Assembly: GCF_003945345.1 (NCBI RefSeq)
Contig: NZ_AP019308.1
Coordinates: 310,001 to 374,000 of the forward strand
Direction of reading: 5' to 3'
DNA from: Paenibacillus baekrokdamisoli
GTDB taxonomy: Bacteria; Bacillota; Bacilli; Paenibacillales; Paenibacillaceae
Length of the DNA: 64,000 nucleotides
The position numbers were made by a program, and so were the translations under genes. This document shows, piece by piece, positions 18,761-27,051 of the stretch (positions within the stretch are counted from its first letter, which is position 1; each line of letters begins with the position of its first letter). The notes under the pieces were generated by a model. The model worked only from the letters and a program-made list of their open reading frames with translations, was not told the DNA's origin and made no database searches.

Positions 18761-19478
18761 GTCACATCAACAATGGCTGGATGAGCTTACTGCGCAGTCC
18801 AAAGCGAAGCAAGCGACGTTCATGAACGATATCGCACGAAAGCTGAAGCGCCCGAGAGTTTTGGAGAAACCGGCGCATCCTTTCCGCGGCGCACCTGACT
18901 TCTGGCAGGAATTCGAATGGCCACTTGAGGATCGAATTGAGCGTTTCACGGAGAACTTCAAGAGCGCAGGGGGGCATGTCGCTCGGCTTGCCTCGATGGA
19001 TGACGTTAGGCAGTTCATTCAAGAGAAGGCAGTGGAGATGAGCGCGAAGTACGTTATCCGCCAGAATCAACTGGAGCTGGATGAGCTGAATTTGGAAGCT
19101 GCCCTTCCAGATGCCAAGGTATCCGTATGGAACAAAGGCTCCGAGGAGCATTGGAGAGCGCGGGCAGCAGAGGCGGACTTTGGCGTCGTTATCGCCGACT
19201 ATGCCGCTGCCTATACAGGATCGATAACCGTTCTATCCTCCAAGGATAAGGGCAGATCTGTCAGTCTACTTCCTACTGTCCTTATGGCGATCATACCCGT
19301 CGATCGATTAAAGACAAGACTGGGCGAAATTATGGTGAACTTCGATCAAGCGGGTCAAGGTAACCTGCCAGCGGGTATTCACTTCATCTCTGGACCGAGC
19401 CGTTCGGCTGATATTGAGAATGATCTCACCATAGGTGTTCATGGACCGGGCGTTGTCTATGCGCTCTTCGTAGGCTGA
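18747..19478 (+). CDS. lutC: Lactate utilization protein LutC
   Basis: Third subunit of the lactate oxidation complex, 243 residues, with a LUD domain in the C-terminal half (ADFGVVIADYAAAYTGSI, SGPSRSADIENDLTIGVHGPG). GGAGGGGG at 18737-18744 serves either ATG 18747 or the in-frame ATG 18753. The start lies inside lutB, and the stop TGA overlaps the ATG of the GntR gene, so the four genes form one tight operon. Confidence 0.93.
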   Translation: MVMAESHQQWLDELTAQSKAKQATFMNDIARKLKRPRVLEKPAHPFRGAPDFWQEFEWPLEDRIERFTENFKSAGGHVARLASMDDVRQFIQEKAVEMSAKYVIRQNQLELDELNLEAALPDAKVSVWNKGSEEHWRARAAEADFGVVIADYAAAYTGSITVLSSKDKGRSVSLLPTVLMAIIPVDRLKTRLGEIMVNFDQAGQGNLPAGIHFISGPSRSADIENDLTIGVHGPGVVYALFVG

Positions 19479-20191
19479 TGGGGATGGAAGTTACTCGATT
19501 AACGAAGCGAAATCACTATGAAGAAATTGCTGAGCAGATCAAGCTGCTTATTACAGATGGTAAGCTCAAGGTTGGAGATAAGCTGCCATCCACTAAGGAA
19601 ATGTCCGAGCAATTCGGCGTTGGACGATCCACAACCCGTGAGGCGCTTAGTGCGCTCAAGGCGATGGGCTGGATTGAAATTCGCCAAGGCGGAGGGTGCC
19701 GTGTGATTAGCAGTGCTCCTGTTGATATTGCTCTTCCAGAGCTTCAAGCGCTCCGCTCTAATCGCGAAACGCTGCTGGAGCTGCTAGAGGTTAGGCAATC
19801 ACTTGAGGTGTCCAATGTAGCGATAGCGGCTGAGAAACGGACGGAAGCAGATGTTGCTGCCTTGAATGCTCTCATTCTTGAGATGGAACGATCGATCGGC
19901 GATGATCTGGAGGGGGAGCGGACAGATTTGCTTTTTCATCTGACGCTCGCCAAAGCTACCCATAACAGTATTATGGTGCGATTGTTTGAGTCTATAACGA
20001 GTCAGATGGAAATGGCCATTAGAGAAATCCGCCGCGCGGAGCTCTATGCGAATCGATCAGTTTCGGAGCAGCTGTATGAGGAACATTCAGCTATTTTTCA
20101 AGCGATTGTGAACCAAGATGCAAGCCTTGCTTCAGACAAAATGAAGCAGCATTTGCAGCATGTGGAGAGCATTCTGATGAAATATGTATAG
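19478..20191 (+). CDS. lutR: GntR/FadR-family regulator of the lut operon
   Basis: A 237-residue regulator: N-terminal GntR winged helix (LKVGDKLPSTKEMSEQFGVGRSTTREALSAL) and a C-terminal FCD helical domain (LLELLEVRQSLEV, DLLFHLTLAKATHN, EEHSAIFQAI) that binds small carboxylates. B. subtilis LutR of this subfamily represses lutABC and is relieved by lactate. Here it is the fourth gene of the operon, overlapping lutC by one base, which suggests autoregulation. The tandem palindromes at 16135-16275 are the obvious candidate operators. The ribosome site is weak, as expected for a coupled gene. Confidence 0.85.
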   Translation: MGMEVTRLTKRNHYEEIAEQIKLLITDGKLKVGDKLPSTKEMSEQFGVGRSTTREALSALKAMGWIEIRQGGGCRVISSAPVDIALPELQALRSNRETLLELLEVRQSLEVSNVAIAAEKRTEADVAALNALILEMERSIGDDLEGERTDLLFHLTLAKATHNSIMVRLFESITSQMEMAIREIRRAELYANRSVSEQLYEEHSAIFQAIVNQDASLASDKMKQHLQHVESILMKYV

Positions 20192-20226
20192 CGGATTAGA
20201 CTGAAACAAGGTAGTCTGAGTATCGT

Positions 20227-20276
20227 AAATAGAGGATAGTTCGTTCATTAGATGAGCGAGCTATCCTCTATTTTTG
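20227..20276 (+). terminator. Terminator of the lut operon
   Basis: A long stem, AAATAGAGGATAG / CTATCCTCTATTT, with inner pairs and T-rich tail, lies 35 bases after lutR. Confidence 0.85.
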
Positions 20277-20311
20277 TTGAAGTTATCATTAAAAACTGGG
20301 AGGAGCGCTGC

Positions 20312-20746
20312 TCAATAATCTCGCACATGAAATTTTCCATCCATTAATTCCACACCATACAGTTCATCAAATCCTTCTTCGATTAATGGTCTTTGAAGTC
20401 TGCTGATTGTACTCTTTATCGCAACATCAGGTACTTTTTCTTTCCCTTGTCGCATTTCGTTTCTTATAACCGCTTCGTCAAAATTAGGTTCAAAATAGTA
20501 ACCAATAACTTTAAATCTCCACTGCTTCACTGCTTCAATATATTTAGCTCGTTCTTCTCTTGTTGGATTTGTATTGTCGACTACAAACGATTGCTTACTT
20601 TGAATACAAGCCATCACTAAAGATTTTTCCCTATGCCTAGTTTTCAACATATCCATATTAATCCTTATATGAGTATTGAAGAACTTTTCTTTATAAAAGG
20701 TTGATTTACCTGAAGCCTGAATGCCAACAAAAATTACACACTCCAC
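20312..20746 (-). CDS. PNKP-type polynucleotide 5'-kinase
   Basis: A 144-residue P-loop kinase. Walker A is GIQASGKST (residues 8-16); an aspartate at 32 (RINMD) sits where the catalytic Asp of polynucleotide kinases falls. VVDNTNPTREERAKYI (55-70) closely resembles the DNTNP segment of the kinase domain of human PNKP, and the C-terminal PLIEEGFDELY resembles its end. No phosphatase or ligase domain is fused. It probably phosphorylates 5'-OH ends of RNA or DNA. The start is GTG (20746), 2 bases after the Thg1-like stop, with AAGGATGAG as ribosome site, so the two genes are co-translated. A related fold (zeta toxin) is less likely because of the DNTNP match. Confidence 0.75.
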   Translation of the reverse strand: MECVIFVGIQASGKSTFYKEKFFNTHIRINMDMLKTRHREKSLVMACIQSKQSFVVDNTNPTREERAKYIEAVKQWRFKVIGYYFEPNFDEAVIRNEMRQGKEKVPDVAIKSTISRLQRPLIEEGFDELYGVELMDGKFHVRDY

Positions 20747-20748
20747 AT

Positions 20749-21486
20749 TTACTCATCCTTATCGAGATACACATACTGATTAATGTAATCTCTATTTTGT
20801 GAAAAAATTGGTGTTTCATGATCGACATCCCACTTACTTCTTTGTGTTTCGCCTTTTAAATAATTTTGCTTAGTGATACATACGCCGCGTCTTTGCCAAA
20901 CAGGAAGGTCGTTCCAGTTGATTCCTTTTTCTAACAATAACTTATCTTGAAGTTGTTTTCCATCGAGCCCTTGCAATTGTTGATGAGGAAAATTTGCCTG
21001 TGATACCATCGAGATACTGTTCTTTGTGGCATCTTGTTGTCTCCAAAGGAAATAGTTTGTCACTTCATCATATGGAAGTACCCATGCTCTACTATCAAAA
21101 GTCGCTAGTGGTTTATCAGGGTAGTCCGATTTAATGACCTCATTAAATTTAGCTGTTGCCATTGAAGCAGAAACTGAAACCATCTTTTGGATATTATTTT
21201 CAAACCACGATTGTGTAGTCAGCTTATCATAATTCGTAATCAAAATTGATATTTCATCACTTTGATGGTATACGATTTTACAACCCATTATATTCTGAGC
21301 AAGGTATTTGCAGGTTTCCCATAGTGCATTAGTTAGAGTCTCATCAAATGGTTTTTTCATTCCTCGTGTAAATGTATGAAAATGACAACCATCTATTCTT
21401 AAAATCACTGGGAGTCTTCGCGGTAAACGATGTCTAAAAGCATTTTCATATTCCTTCATTCTATTACCAAAATCATCTTTTTTCAT
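20749..21486 (-). CDS. Thg1-like protein (3'-5' RNA polymerase, tRNA 5'-end repair)
   Basis: A 245-residue member of the tRNA-His guanylyltransferase superfamily, whose members add nucleotides to 5' ends in the reverse direction using a palm-like fold and two metal ions. The metal motif RIDGCHFHTF (30-39, Asp32) and HQSDEISILI (74-83, Asp77/Glu78) match the catalytic Asp29 and Asp76/Glu77 of human Thg1. The eukaryotic HINNLYN motif needed for tRNA-His is replaced by TKNSISM, the mark of bacterial and archaeal Thg1-like proteins, which in studied cases (for example the Bacillus thuringiensis protein) repair 5'-truncated tRNAs. ATG 21486 follows GAAAGGAAGG. First gene of a two-gene operon with the kinase. 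Confidence 0.85.
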   Translation of the reverse strand: MKKDDFGNRMKEYENAFRHRLPRRLPVILRIDGCHFHTFTRGMKKPFDETLTNALWETCKYLAQNIMGCKIVYHQSDEISILITNYDKLTTQSWFENNIQKMVSVSASMATAKFNEVIKSDYPDKPLATFDSRAWVLPYDEVTNYFLWRQQDATKNSISMVSQANFPHQQLQGLDGKQLQDKLLLEKGINWNDLPVWQRRGVCITKQNYLKGETQRSKWDVDHETPIFSQNRDYINQYVYLDKDE

Positions 21487-21501
21487 TTTTTTATGTACCT
21501 T

Positions 21502-21631
21502 CCTTTCTGAATAAAATGCTAGTCGGGATACTCAGCAAAAATAATGGAACCTTTGGGGGAAAGGAGGAGTATTACTTACAATAGTATTACTTAAACTAAC
21601 CATAATAAATGTACTTATTTTATTCAGAAGG
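21502..21631. promoter_or_regulatory. Divergent control region between the Thg1-like operon and the alarmone synthetase
   Basis: An inverted repeat, CCTTTCTGAATAAAAT (21502-21517) and ATTTTATTCAGAAGG (21617-21631), brackets the 100 bp between the genes. Each arm contains or abuts an AAGGA ribosome site of the outward gene. A direct repeat GGATACTCAG occurs at 21527-21536 and 21630-21639. Shared control is likely; the protein is unknown. Confidence 0.5.
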
Positions 21632-21657
21632 ATACTCAGGCAGGAGTGATTCAAATT

Positions 21658-22293
21658 TTGGACAAGCAGATGGTTTTCGAATGGGCAGCAATGTTGATGA
21701 GTTATAAATTTGCATTAGATGAAATGAGCACGAAACTAACTATTTTGAATGAGGAGCTTCAATTCGTTCAAGATTACAATCCTATAGAGCATGTTAAGAC
21801 AAGAATTAAGTCGCCAGAAAGTATTGTAGAGAAGCTGAAGCGCAAAGGTCTTGAAGTGTCGAAGGAGAATGCGGCGGCTCATATTCGTGACATTGCCGGT
21901 GTTCGGGTGATCTGTTCCTTCTCTACTGATGTGTATAGTGTCTATGAGATGATTCGCAGACAAGGCGATGTCAAGGTGCTGGAAATGAAGGATTATATTA
22001 AGAATCCGAAGCCAAATGGTTATCAAAGTCTACATTTAATTATCGAGATTCCTATCTTCTTATCGGAACGGATCGAGCATGTGAATGTAGAAATTCAGAT
22101 CCGAACGATTGCTATGGATTTCTGGGCCAGTCTGGAGCATAAAATTTATTATCAATTCCATGAGGATATGCCGGAATCGATCCGCGATGAGCTGAAGGAA
22201 ACAGCAGATATGATTGCTATGCTCGATAAACGGATGCTGGGCCTCAAGGATGAGGTTCAACGATTCGGCACCCCACAACCAACTTTAATGTAA
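21658..22293 (+). CDS. Small alarmone synthetase (YwaC/RelP type)
   Basis: A single-domain (p)ppGpp synthetase of about 211 residues, without hydrolase, TGS or ACT domains. It transfers pyrophosphate from ATP to GDP or GTP in stress. Motifs: NPIEHVKTRIKSPESIVEKL, the synthetase signature HIRDIAGVRVICSF, KPNGYQSLHLII and EIQIRTIAMDFWASLEHKIYYQ. It resembles B. subtilis YwaC (SasA), which is induced by cell-wall stress, more than YjbM. The start is uncertain: TTG 21658 lies 11 bases after AGGAG; GTG 21646 overlaps that site. It is transcribed away from the RNA-repair pair. Confidence 0.88.
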   Translation: MDKQMVFEWAAMLMSYKFALDEMSTKLTILNEELQFVQDYNPIEHVKTRIKSPESIVEKLKRKGLEVSKENAAAHIRDIAGVRVICSFSTDVYSVYEMIRRQGDVKVLEMKDYIKNPKPNGYQSLHLIIEIPIFLSERIEHVNVEIQIRTIAMDFWASLEHKIYYQFHEDMPESIRDELKETADMIAMLDKRMLGLKDEVQRFGTPQPTLM

Positions 22294-22300
22294 GCCGAGC

Positions 22301-22359
22301 AAAAGCTTTATCAGCGAGTGGAAATTAGTAAACTCCACTTTCGTTGATAAAGCTTTTTT
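22301..22359 (+). terminator. Terminator of the alarmone synthetase gene
   Basis: AAAAGCTTTATCA / TGATAAAGCTTTT with further GTGGA/TCCAC pairing is followed by TT. Confidence 0.85.
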
Positions 22360-22423
22360 ATCCTACATCCATAGCTATAGTCGAGATTTTGCGGCTTGAT
22401 CCTCAGCGCAATGCTGGATAGAT

Positions 22424-22609
22424 TCGAAGTATGGTGCATACAAACCCGCTGCGCGGACGGATCATTCTTACGATCGCTGATGTCTCCCTATTTCTTGATT
22501 CTATCCCTTAGGGGGTAGAAATAGGAGACAAAGGCGAACGCTATCGCTTCTTCAGAACGATTCCGTCCGCTTCGCTATGTTAGTCGTGATGGCAAGCACT
22601 GATTATAGC
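22424..22609 (-). repeat. Palindromic element family, copy 2, orientation B
   Basis: The 118-bp core 22453-22570 has ends GCGGACGG and CCGTCCGC, and the terminus GCAAGCACTGATTATAGCC (22592-22610) reaches into the DUF1361 gene. It separates two convergent genes. Confidence 0.85.
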
Positions 22610-23322
22610 CTCTTTAAATAAGTAAAACCATAAACGAACGAATAGCCCAGCAGGGAAACGGCAAAGATCAGCGCTGTGAAAGGCAGCAAAAGATGTAATT
22701 GAGCCGTATCGGTTAAAATAGAATGAAGATCCCTCACTATAGCTTTTGGCTTCATGATTACATCCCAGCTGTTCCAGCGGATAAACCTTCCAATATAGAT
22801 ACCAAAGCTGCTAAGCGCAAGCACGCACACCGCGAATAGCCAGCTCATTAATCGGCCAAAGGATTGTCTGACCAGCTCCTGTACGGAATATAACGAATAG
22901 ATGCTAAGGAATAAGCCAATTAATGCAGCAGTGAAGAATAGGATCAGATGATACCAGAATTCGAGATCAAGTATAAATGAGCCATTCGCATTGGACCGAT
23001 AATGGATGAAAGGATGCAGCATATCTGTAATCAAATACGCAGCATTTGGATAGAAAAATAACCACATCAGTCCTAAAGGTAGGAGTAAGAGGGTTCTCAC
23101 TAAGCGGTACTTCTTTATGTAAACAAACACGAAGTCAATAAGTAAAGAGAAGAATGCGGGCACCCATGCCAGGAAGACATCCCAATTCAGAAACAGATAG
23201 ATAGGTCGACTCGTATAATGCCTCACGTACACGCCCAATGACAAGCAGCCCAGCGTTGCGGCTAGAAGAATAACTAAGAGAATACTTTTACTCTGCAGGT
23301 TTATTTCTTGTAACCCTTTCAC
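22603..23322 (-). CDS. DUF1361 integral membrane protein
   Basis: A 239-residue protein with about six hydrophobic segments and the DUF1361 landmarks NWDVFLAWVPAFFSLL near residue 46, FFYPNAAYLITDMLH near 89 and the GIYIGRFIRWNSWD block near 174. Function of the family is unknown. It starts with GTG 23322 behind GGAGGAG. The last codons (R L stop) lie in the terminus of the palindromic element, so its C-terminus may have been set by the insertion. Confidence 0.85.
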   Translation of the reverse strand: MKGLQEINLQSKSILLVILLAATLGCLSLGVYVRHYTSRPIYLFLNWDVFLAWVPAFFSLLIDFVFVYIKKYRLVRTLLLLPLGLMWLFFYPNAAYLITDMLHPFIHYRSNANGSFILDLEFWYHLILFFTAALIGLFLSIYSLYSVQELVRQSFGRLMSWLFAVCVLALSSFGIYIGRFIRWNSWDVIMKPKAIVRDLHSILTDTAQLHLLLPFTALIFAVSLLGYSFVYGFTYLKRL

Positions 23323-23420
23323 CGGCTCTCCTCCATAATCATGATAACCTATAGACGTTTGAGTGAGAAAAAGGTTTCCTGTAAAGAAAATTAGACGTAG
23401 GCTTTCGAGCTATCGACAAC

Positions 23421-24311
23421 TTAATCAGAAGAATTGTACAACCGATATTCACGTGGCGTAACGCCTGTATGCTTACGGAACATTTTATTGAAGAAACTGA
23501 GATCATTGAAGCCAGTTTCTAGGGCGATCTGAAGTATTTTTTTATTGGCATCGGTTCTTAGCATCTCAGACGCATGGCGGATTTGGATGGCATGCTTGAA
23601 ATCGAGCAGACTCATCCCTGTCGCTCCTTTGAACTTTGCAGTGAACGAAGACACGCTCATTCCACAAAGGCGGCTAAGCTGCTTCAATGTAAGAGGCTGT
23701 TGATAGTGCTGTTCAACGAAATGACGGATCGATTCCATCCACGCCTGATCACTTACCTCTTCCTGCTTGCCATTGCGATTCTCCTGCTGATAACGGCTTA
23801 ACCAGACCAAGCATTCGATGAAGCGAGTCTTAATGAGCAGCTGATAACCCTCACGTTTAGTCTGAAACTCCTCGTTGATGATTTGTAAATGATGCTGGAT
23901 GTGCAGCTTTTGTCCGGCTTGCAGAGGGTGATAAGGAACGAAGGATTGGGCTTTCCTCAGGAAGGGCGAGAGATAAAAGAAGTGAATAAATGATGGCAGC
24001 TGCTGTAGCACCTCGAGCTCTTTCTGTAGGAAAGCCGCATCAAAGAGCACATTGAAGACGACCGTATCCTCATCCGAAGAAGCGGTATAGCTATGATAAA
24101 CGTTAGGCTCCAATACAAAAACATCCCCCGCGGTGAGTTTGTAGTGATGACCGGACATCTCGTGGTCTGCGCTCCCCTCCACCACAAATACGAGCTCCAC
24201 GAAATCATGCGTATGTGATGGAACATGCTCCTGTTTCCGTATCGTGCACAGATCGATAAAGAAGGGGAATCGCTCATCTTGAAAATAAGAATCGCTCGTA
24301 TAGGTCGTCAT
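23421..24311 (-). CDS. AraC-family transcriptional regulator with cupin sensor domain
   Basis: A 296-residue regulator. The N-terminal cupin (HVPSHTHDFVELVFVVEGSADHE, residues 29-51; AGDVFVLEPNVYHSY) is the sugar or small-molecule sensor. The C-terminal pair of helix-turn-helix motifs (LTLKQLSRLCGMSVSSFTAKF; ILQIALETGFNDLSFFNKMF; HTGVTPREYR) binds DNA. It is divergent from the PhyH-type oxygenase gene 124 bases away and may control it; a sugar-related signal is likely but unspecified. Confidence 0.88.
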   Translation of the reverse strand: MTTYTSDSYFQDERFPFFIDLCTIRKQEHVPSHTHDFVELVFVVEGSADHEMSGHHYKLTAGDVFVLEPNVYHSYTASSDEDTVVFNVLFDAAFLQKELEVLQQLPSFIHFFYLSPFLRKAQSFVPYHPLQAGQKLHIQHHLQIINEEFQTKREGYQLLIKTRFIECLVWLSRYQQENRNGKQEEVSDQAWMESIRHFVEQHYQQPLTLKQLSRLCGMSVSSFTAKFKGATGMSLLDFKHAIQIRHASEMLRTDANKKILQIALETGFNDLSFFNKMFRKHTGVTPREYRLYNSSD

Positions 24312-24435
24312 CTCGAAATCTCCTCATTTGGCAGATCAACTTAGTATTTTCGCTAATCGTCCGAGAACACATTTTCATTTTAAACTATTTTAGAGAGGAG
24401 GGAAATCATAGTGAAGTGAAGGGAGAGACTGACCT

Positions 24436-25218
24436 ATGCTGAGAGGTATGAAGGAAATATCGGAAGAACAGATACACTATTATCGGGAGAATGGATTTGT
24501 GCAAATTGATCAGATGTTGAATACAGAGGAAGTGGAGGAGCTTCGCGAGTATTTGAATGAAGTGATGAGGAGTACCACGGGCCATTCGACTCAAACAGCG
24601 GAGCAAGGTAACGCCTATTATAAGGTCCTGAATCAAAGAGTGAATACGTGGAGAGACCATGGCGGGATGGCAAGATTCGTTTTGTCGGAGCGATTGGCTG
24701 ATGCAGCGAAGCAGCTTACGGGGTTTGAAGGCATACGTTTATTTCATGATCATGCTTTATATAAAATGCCTCAGGATTCCAAGCCTACACCCTGGCATCA
24801 GGATTGGCCCTATTGGCCGATGAAGGAACAGAACGCGCTCTCCATCTGGATCGCTCTTGATGATGTAGATGAACACAATGGGTGTATGATGTTCGTACCC
24901 AAATCACAAAAGATCAAAAATTTGAAGTCGATTGATCTAGTAGAGCCACAAGATATTTTTGAGGAAGTAGGCGCATCTGATATTGATCGCAACAAGGCGG
25001 CTATCGTCCGGATGAAAGAGGGAAGCTGCACGTTTCACCATGGCTTAACCTTTCATTATGCACATGCGAACCTCACGGATCAGCCTCGTCGGGCTTTAGC
25101 TATCATCTATATGGAAGATGGAACGACCTTCAGCGGTGCTGGCCATCTCTGTACAGATGCTCAGAACTTTCAAGTAGGCGATCTGATCCGCGGTGGATTA
25201 TTTCCTAGGCTGGCGTAG
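24436..25218 (+). CDS. Phytanoyl-CoA dioxygenase (PhyH) family oxygenase
   Basis: A 260-residue Fe(II)/2-oxoglutarate-dependent dioxygenase of the PhyH family. The iron triad is visible as HQD (about residues 121-123, in PWHQDWPYW) and a distal histidine in FHHGLTFHYAHAN near 200; the 2-oxoglutarate-binding arginine is probably in QPRRAL. The substrate is unknown; such proteins in Paenibacillus often sit with AraC regulators and carbohydrate genes. ATG 24436 or 24448 are possible starts; GGGAGA precedes the first. It has its own terminator at 25245-25277. Confidence 0.85.
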   Translation: MLRGMKEISEEQIHYYRENGFVQIDQMLNTEEVEELREYLNEVMRSTTGHSTQTAEQGNAYYKVLNQRVNTWRDHGGMARFVLSERLADAAKQLTGFEGIRLFHDHALYKMPQDSKPTPWHQDWPYWPMKEQNALSIWIALDDVDEHNGCMMFVPKSQKIKNLKSIDLVEPQDIFEEVGASDIDRNKAAIVRMKEGSCTFHHGLTFHYAHANLTDQPRRALAIIYMEDGTTFSGAGHLCTDAQNFQVGDLIRGGLFPRLA

Positions 25219-25244
25219 AGATTTGGATTCGTGATGGGGAATGA

Positions 25245-25277
25245 AGACAGGTCTTTAAAGAGATCTGTCTCTTTTTA
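25245..25277 (+). terminator. Terminator after the PhyH gene
   Basis: AGACAGGTCT / AGATCTGTCT around TTAA is followed by CTTTTTAT. Confidence 0.75.
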
Positions 25278-25325
25278 TATATAAATGTTGTTATATGTTG
25301 AAAGGATTAAATAGTGTAACTCTAA

Positions 25326-25463
25326 GTGGTCTATTGGTATACTTCTTATAAGAAAGTTGCTCAAGATCAGGAAGGAACCCATCAGCAGCTGCTTGAGCTG
25401 CATGGCTATTATGAACAGCTTTACCTTCATTCGCAGGGTAACGTAAGAATTGAAGCGGGATAA
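25326..25463 (+). other. Short open frame, probable gene remnant
   Basis: GTG 25326 to TAA 25463 (45 codons) encodes a hydrophilic, codon-like sequence including KKVAQDQEGTHQQLLEL and HGYYEQLYLHSQGN. There is no ribosome site at the GTG, and it ends 24 bases before the NAT gene. It could be the end of a lost gene or a small protein; I do not recognise it. Confidence 0.25.
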
Positions 25464-25486
25464 ATAGTGAGGAGCTGAACCTTTTT

Positions 25487-26278
25487 ATGACGAATAACCT
25501 TAAGGATGTATCACCGGAAATCGAAGCTTACTTAAAGCGTATTGGATTTGAAGGGAAGCTGGATGGCAGCGCGGCTGCATTAGCAGCATTACAGGAGCGT
25601 CATCTCCATGCGATACCTTATGAAAATTTAGATATTTACCATGGCATTCCACTTTCCCTTGAAATCGAAGCTCTTTATGAGAAAATCGTACTTCGCCGCC
25701 GCGGTGGTTATTGCTTTGAGCTCAATGCCTTATTCGGCTGGCTGCTGCGTGAGCTCGGATATGAAGTGACCGACTATGTAGCCCGTTTCTGGAGAGATGA
25801 GACGAATACGCCACCCAAACGGCGGCATCATGTCCTTAAGGTACAAGCAGGAGAGAAGGTTTTCTTATGCGATGTAGGCGTGGGAGGCATTGTGCCTCGC
25901 AGACCCATTGAAATGGCGGCACTGCTGGAGCAGCCCCAAGGGGATGAGTGCTACCGTTTGGAGAGGGATGCTTCCTTTGGCTGGTTCTTGTGCGAGCGGA
26001 AGAAAGGCCAGTGGACTCGAATCTATTCCTTCACAGAGGAGCCTCAATTAGCGAAGGATTATACGATGGCCTCATTCTGGTGCGAGCATGCGCCTGACTC
26101 CATATTCAAGCAAGACATCATGCTTGCGATACGCACGCAAGAAGGCCGCAATACGGCTGCGGGCAGGGAATTTCGGATATTCACTTCTGAGGGTGTGCGC
26201 TCCTTCGTTCCAGAGACGACAGAGGCGTACAACGAAGCATTATATACTTACTTTGGTATCCAGATGGATCTTACTTAA
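25487..26278 (+). CDS. nat: Arylamine N-acetyltransferase
   Basis: A 263-residue cytosolic enzyme that transfers acetyl groups from acetyl-CoA to arylamines or related amines. The catalytic triad is clear: Cys76 in RGGYCFELN, His115 in RRHHVLKV and Asp129 in CDVGVGG. Length fits the family (about 260-280). ATG 25487 follows GTGAGGAGC. It is convergent with the DedA gene, overlapping it by 4 bases at the 3' ends. Confidence 0.93.
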   Translation: MTNNLKDVSPEIEAYLKRIGFEGKLDGSAAALAALQERHLHAIPYENLDIYHGIPLSLEIEALYEKIVLRRRGGYCFELNALFGWLLRELGYEVTDYVARFWRDETNTPPKRRHHVLKVQAGEKVFLCDVGVGGIVPRRPIEMAALLEQPQGDECYRLERDASFGWFLCERKKGQWTRIYSFTEEPQLAKDYTMASFWCEHAPDSIFKQDIMLAIRTQEGRNTAAGREFRIFTSEGVRSFVPETTEAYNEALYTYFGIQMDLT

Positions 26279-26928
26279 GCCTTGACCTTCTTCATAAAGA
26301 GCTGACGATACACGACGATAATCAGTGCAGCGAGGGCTGCATAAAACAGCAGAGTAAATCCGTAATGATGGACATAATACTTCACCATTACCCATTGATT
26401 GCCCAGCATGTAGCCGACATAAATGAACAAGCAGCTCCAGACAAGAGCGCCTGAATAGGCGTAGATCATGAAGGTGCGAAGCTGAAGACGAGACATACCA
26501 GCCAAATAAGCGGTCAAATGGCGAAGTCCCGGTACAAAAAAACCAATAAACAAAAGGATATTGCCATATTTATTCATCCACCTTTGGGCGGATTCAATTT
26601 TACGATGTGAAATGTGAATCTTGGGACCGTATTTGAGTAGAAAAGGAAGTCCCCATCTTGCCCCAATACCGTAGCTGGCCGTAATTCCAATAGTAGCACC
26701 GATAAAGGCGCTAAGGATGACGAGCGGGAGGATAAGATTACCTTTGGATGTGAGATAACCTGCGTAAGTTAGCAGGGTTTCATCCGGAACAGGGATACCG
26801 ACGATCCCAAGCGCAAGTGAGAGCGATAAACCGATATAACCGTAGCGAGAAATTAGGAGATGTAGTACATGTTCCAAGAGAGTTAGCCCCGTTTCTGGAT
26901 CTTTTGAGATGATTTGAATATATACCAA
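26275..26928 (-). CDS. DedA-family membrane protein
   Basis: A 217-residue membrane protein of the DedA/SNARE-associated family, undecaprenyl-phosphate or lipid flippase candidates important for membrane potential and antibiotic resistance. Diagnostic stretches: GIVGIPVPDETLLTYAGYL near residue 42, the G-rich ASYGIGARWG, the FFVPGLRHLTAYLAG motif and a C-terminal hydrophobic segment followed by RQLFMKKVKA. No clear ribosome site precedes ATG 26928, so the exact start is less sure. Confidence 0.9.
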   Translation of the reverse strand: MVYIQIISKDPETGLTLLEHVLHLLISRYGYIGLSLSLALGIVGIPVPDETLLTYAGYLTSKGNLILPLVILSAFIGATIGITASYGIGARWGLPFLLKYGPKIHISHRKIESAQRWMNKYGNILLFIGFFVPGLRHLTAYLAGMSRLQLRTFMIYAYSGALVWSCLFIYVGYMLGNQWVMVKYYVHHYGFTLLFYAALAALIIVVYRQLFMKKVKA

Positions 26929-26991
26929 TGATAGCCTGAAAACAAGGAAGCGCCATGCAGGATTGTTATATCTCTTGTATATGTTTTATAT

Positions 26992-27001
26992 TTCATATGA
27001 A
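26992..27001. promoter_or_regulatory. Perfect palindrome in the promoter region of the sugar oxidoreductase operon
   Basis: TTCATATGAA is a perfect 10-bp palindrome, about 50 bases before ATG 27052 and 12 bases before a TATACT -10-like hexamer. It is an operator candidate only. Confidence 0.3.
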
Positions 27002-27051
27002 TTGAATATGGACTATACTAGGGGCAAATCCAATTCAAAGGTGGTTTATGC

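Noticed and set aside
22453..22570. Palindromic elements as ordinary terminators
   Set aside because: They lack T tracts, and proper terminators already end the neighbouring genes (for example 22301-22359, 32472-32519).
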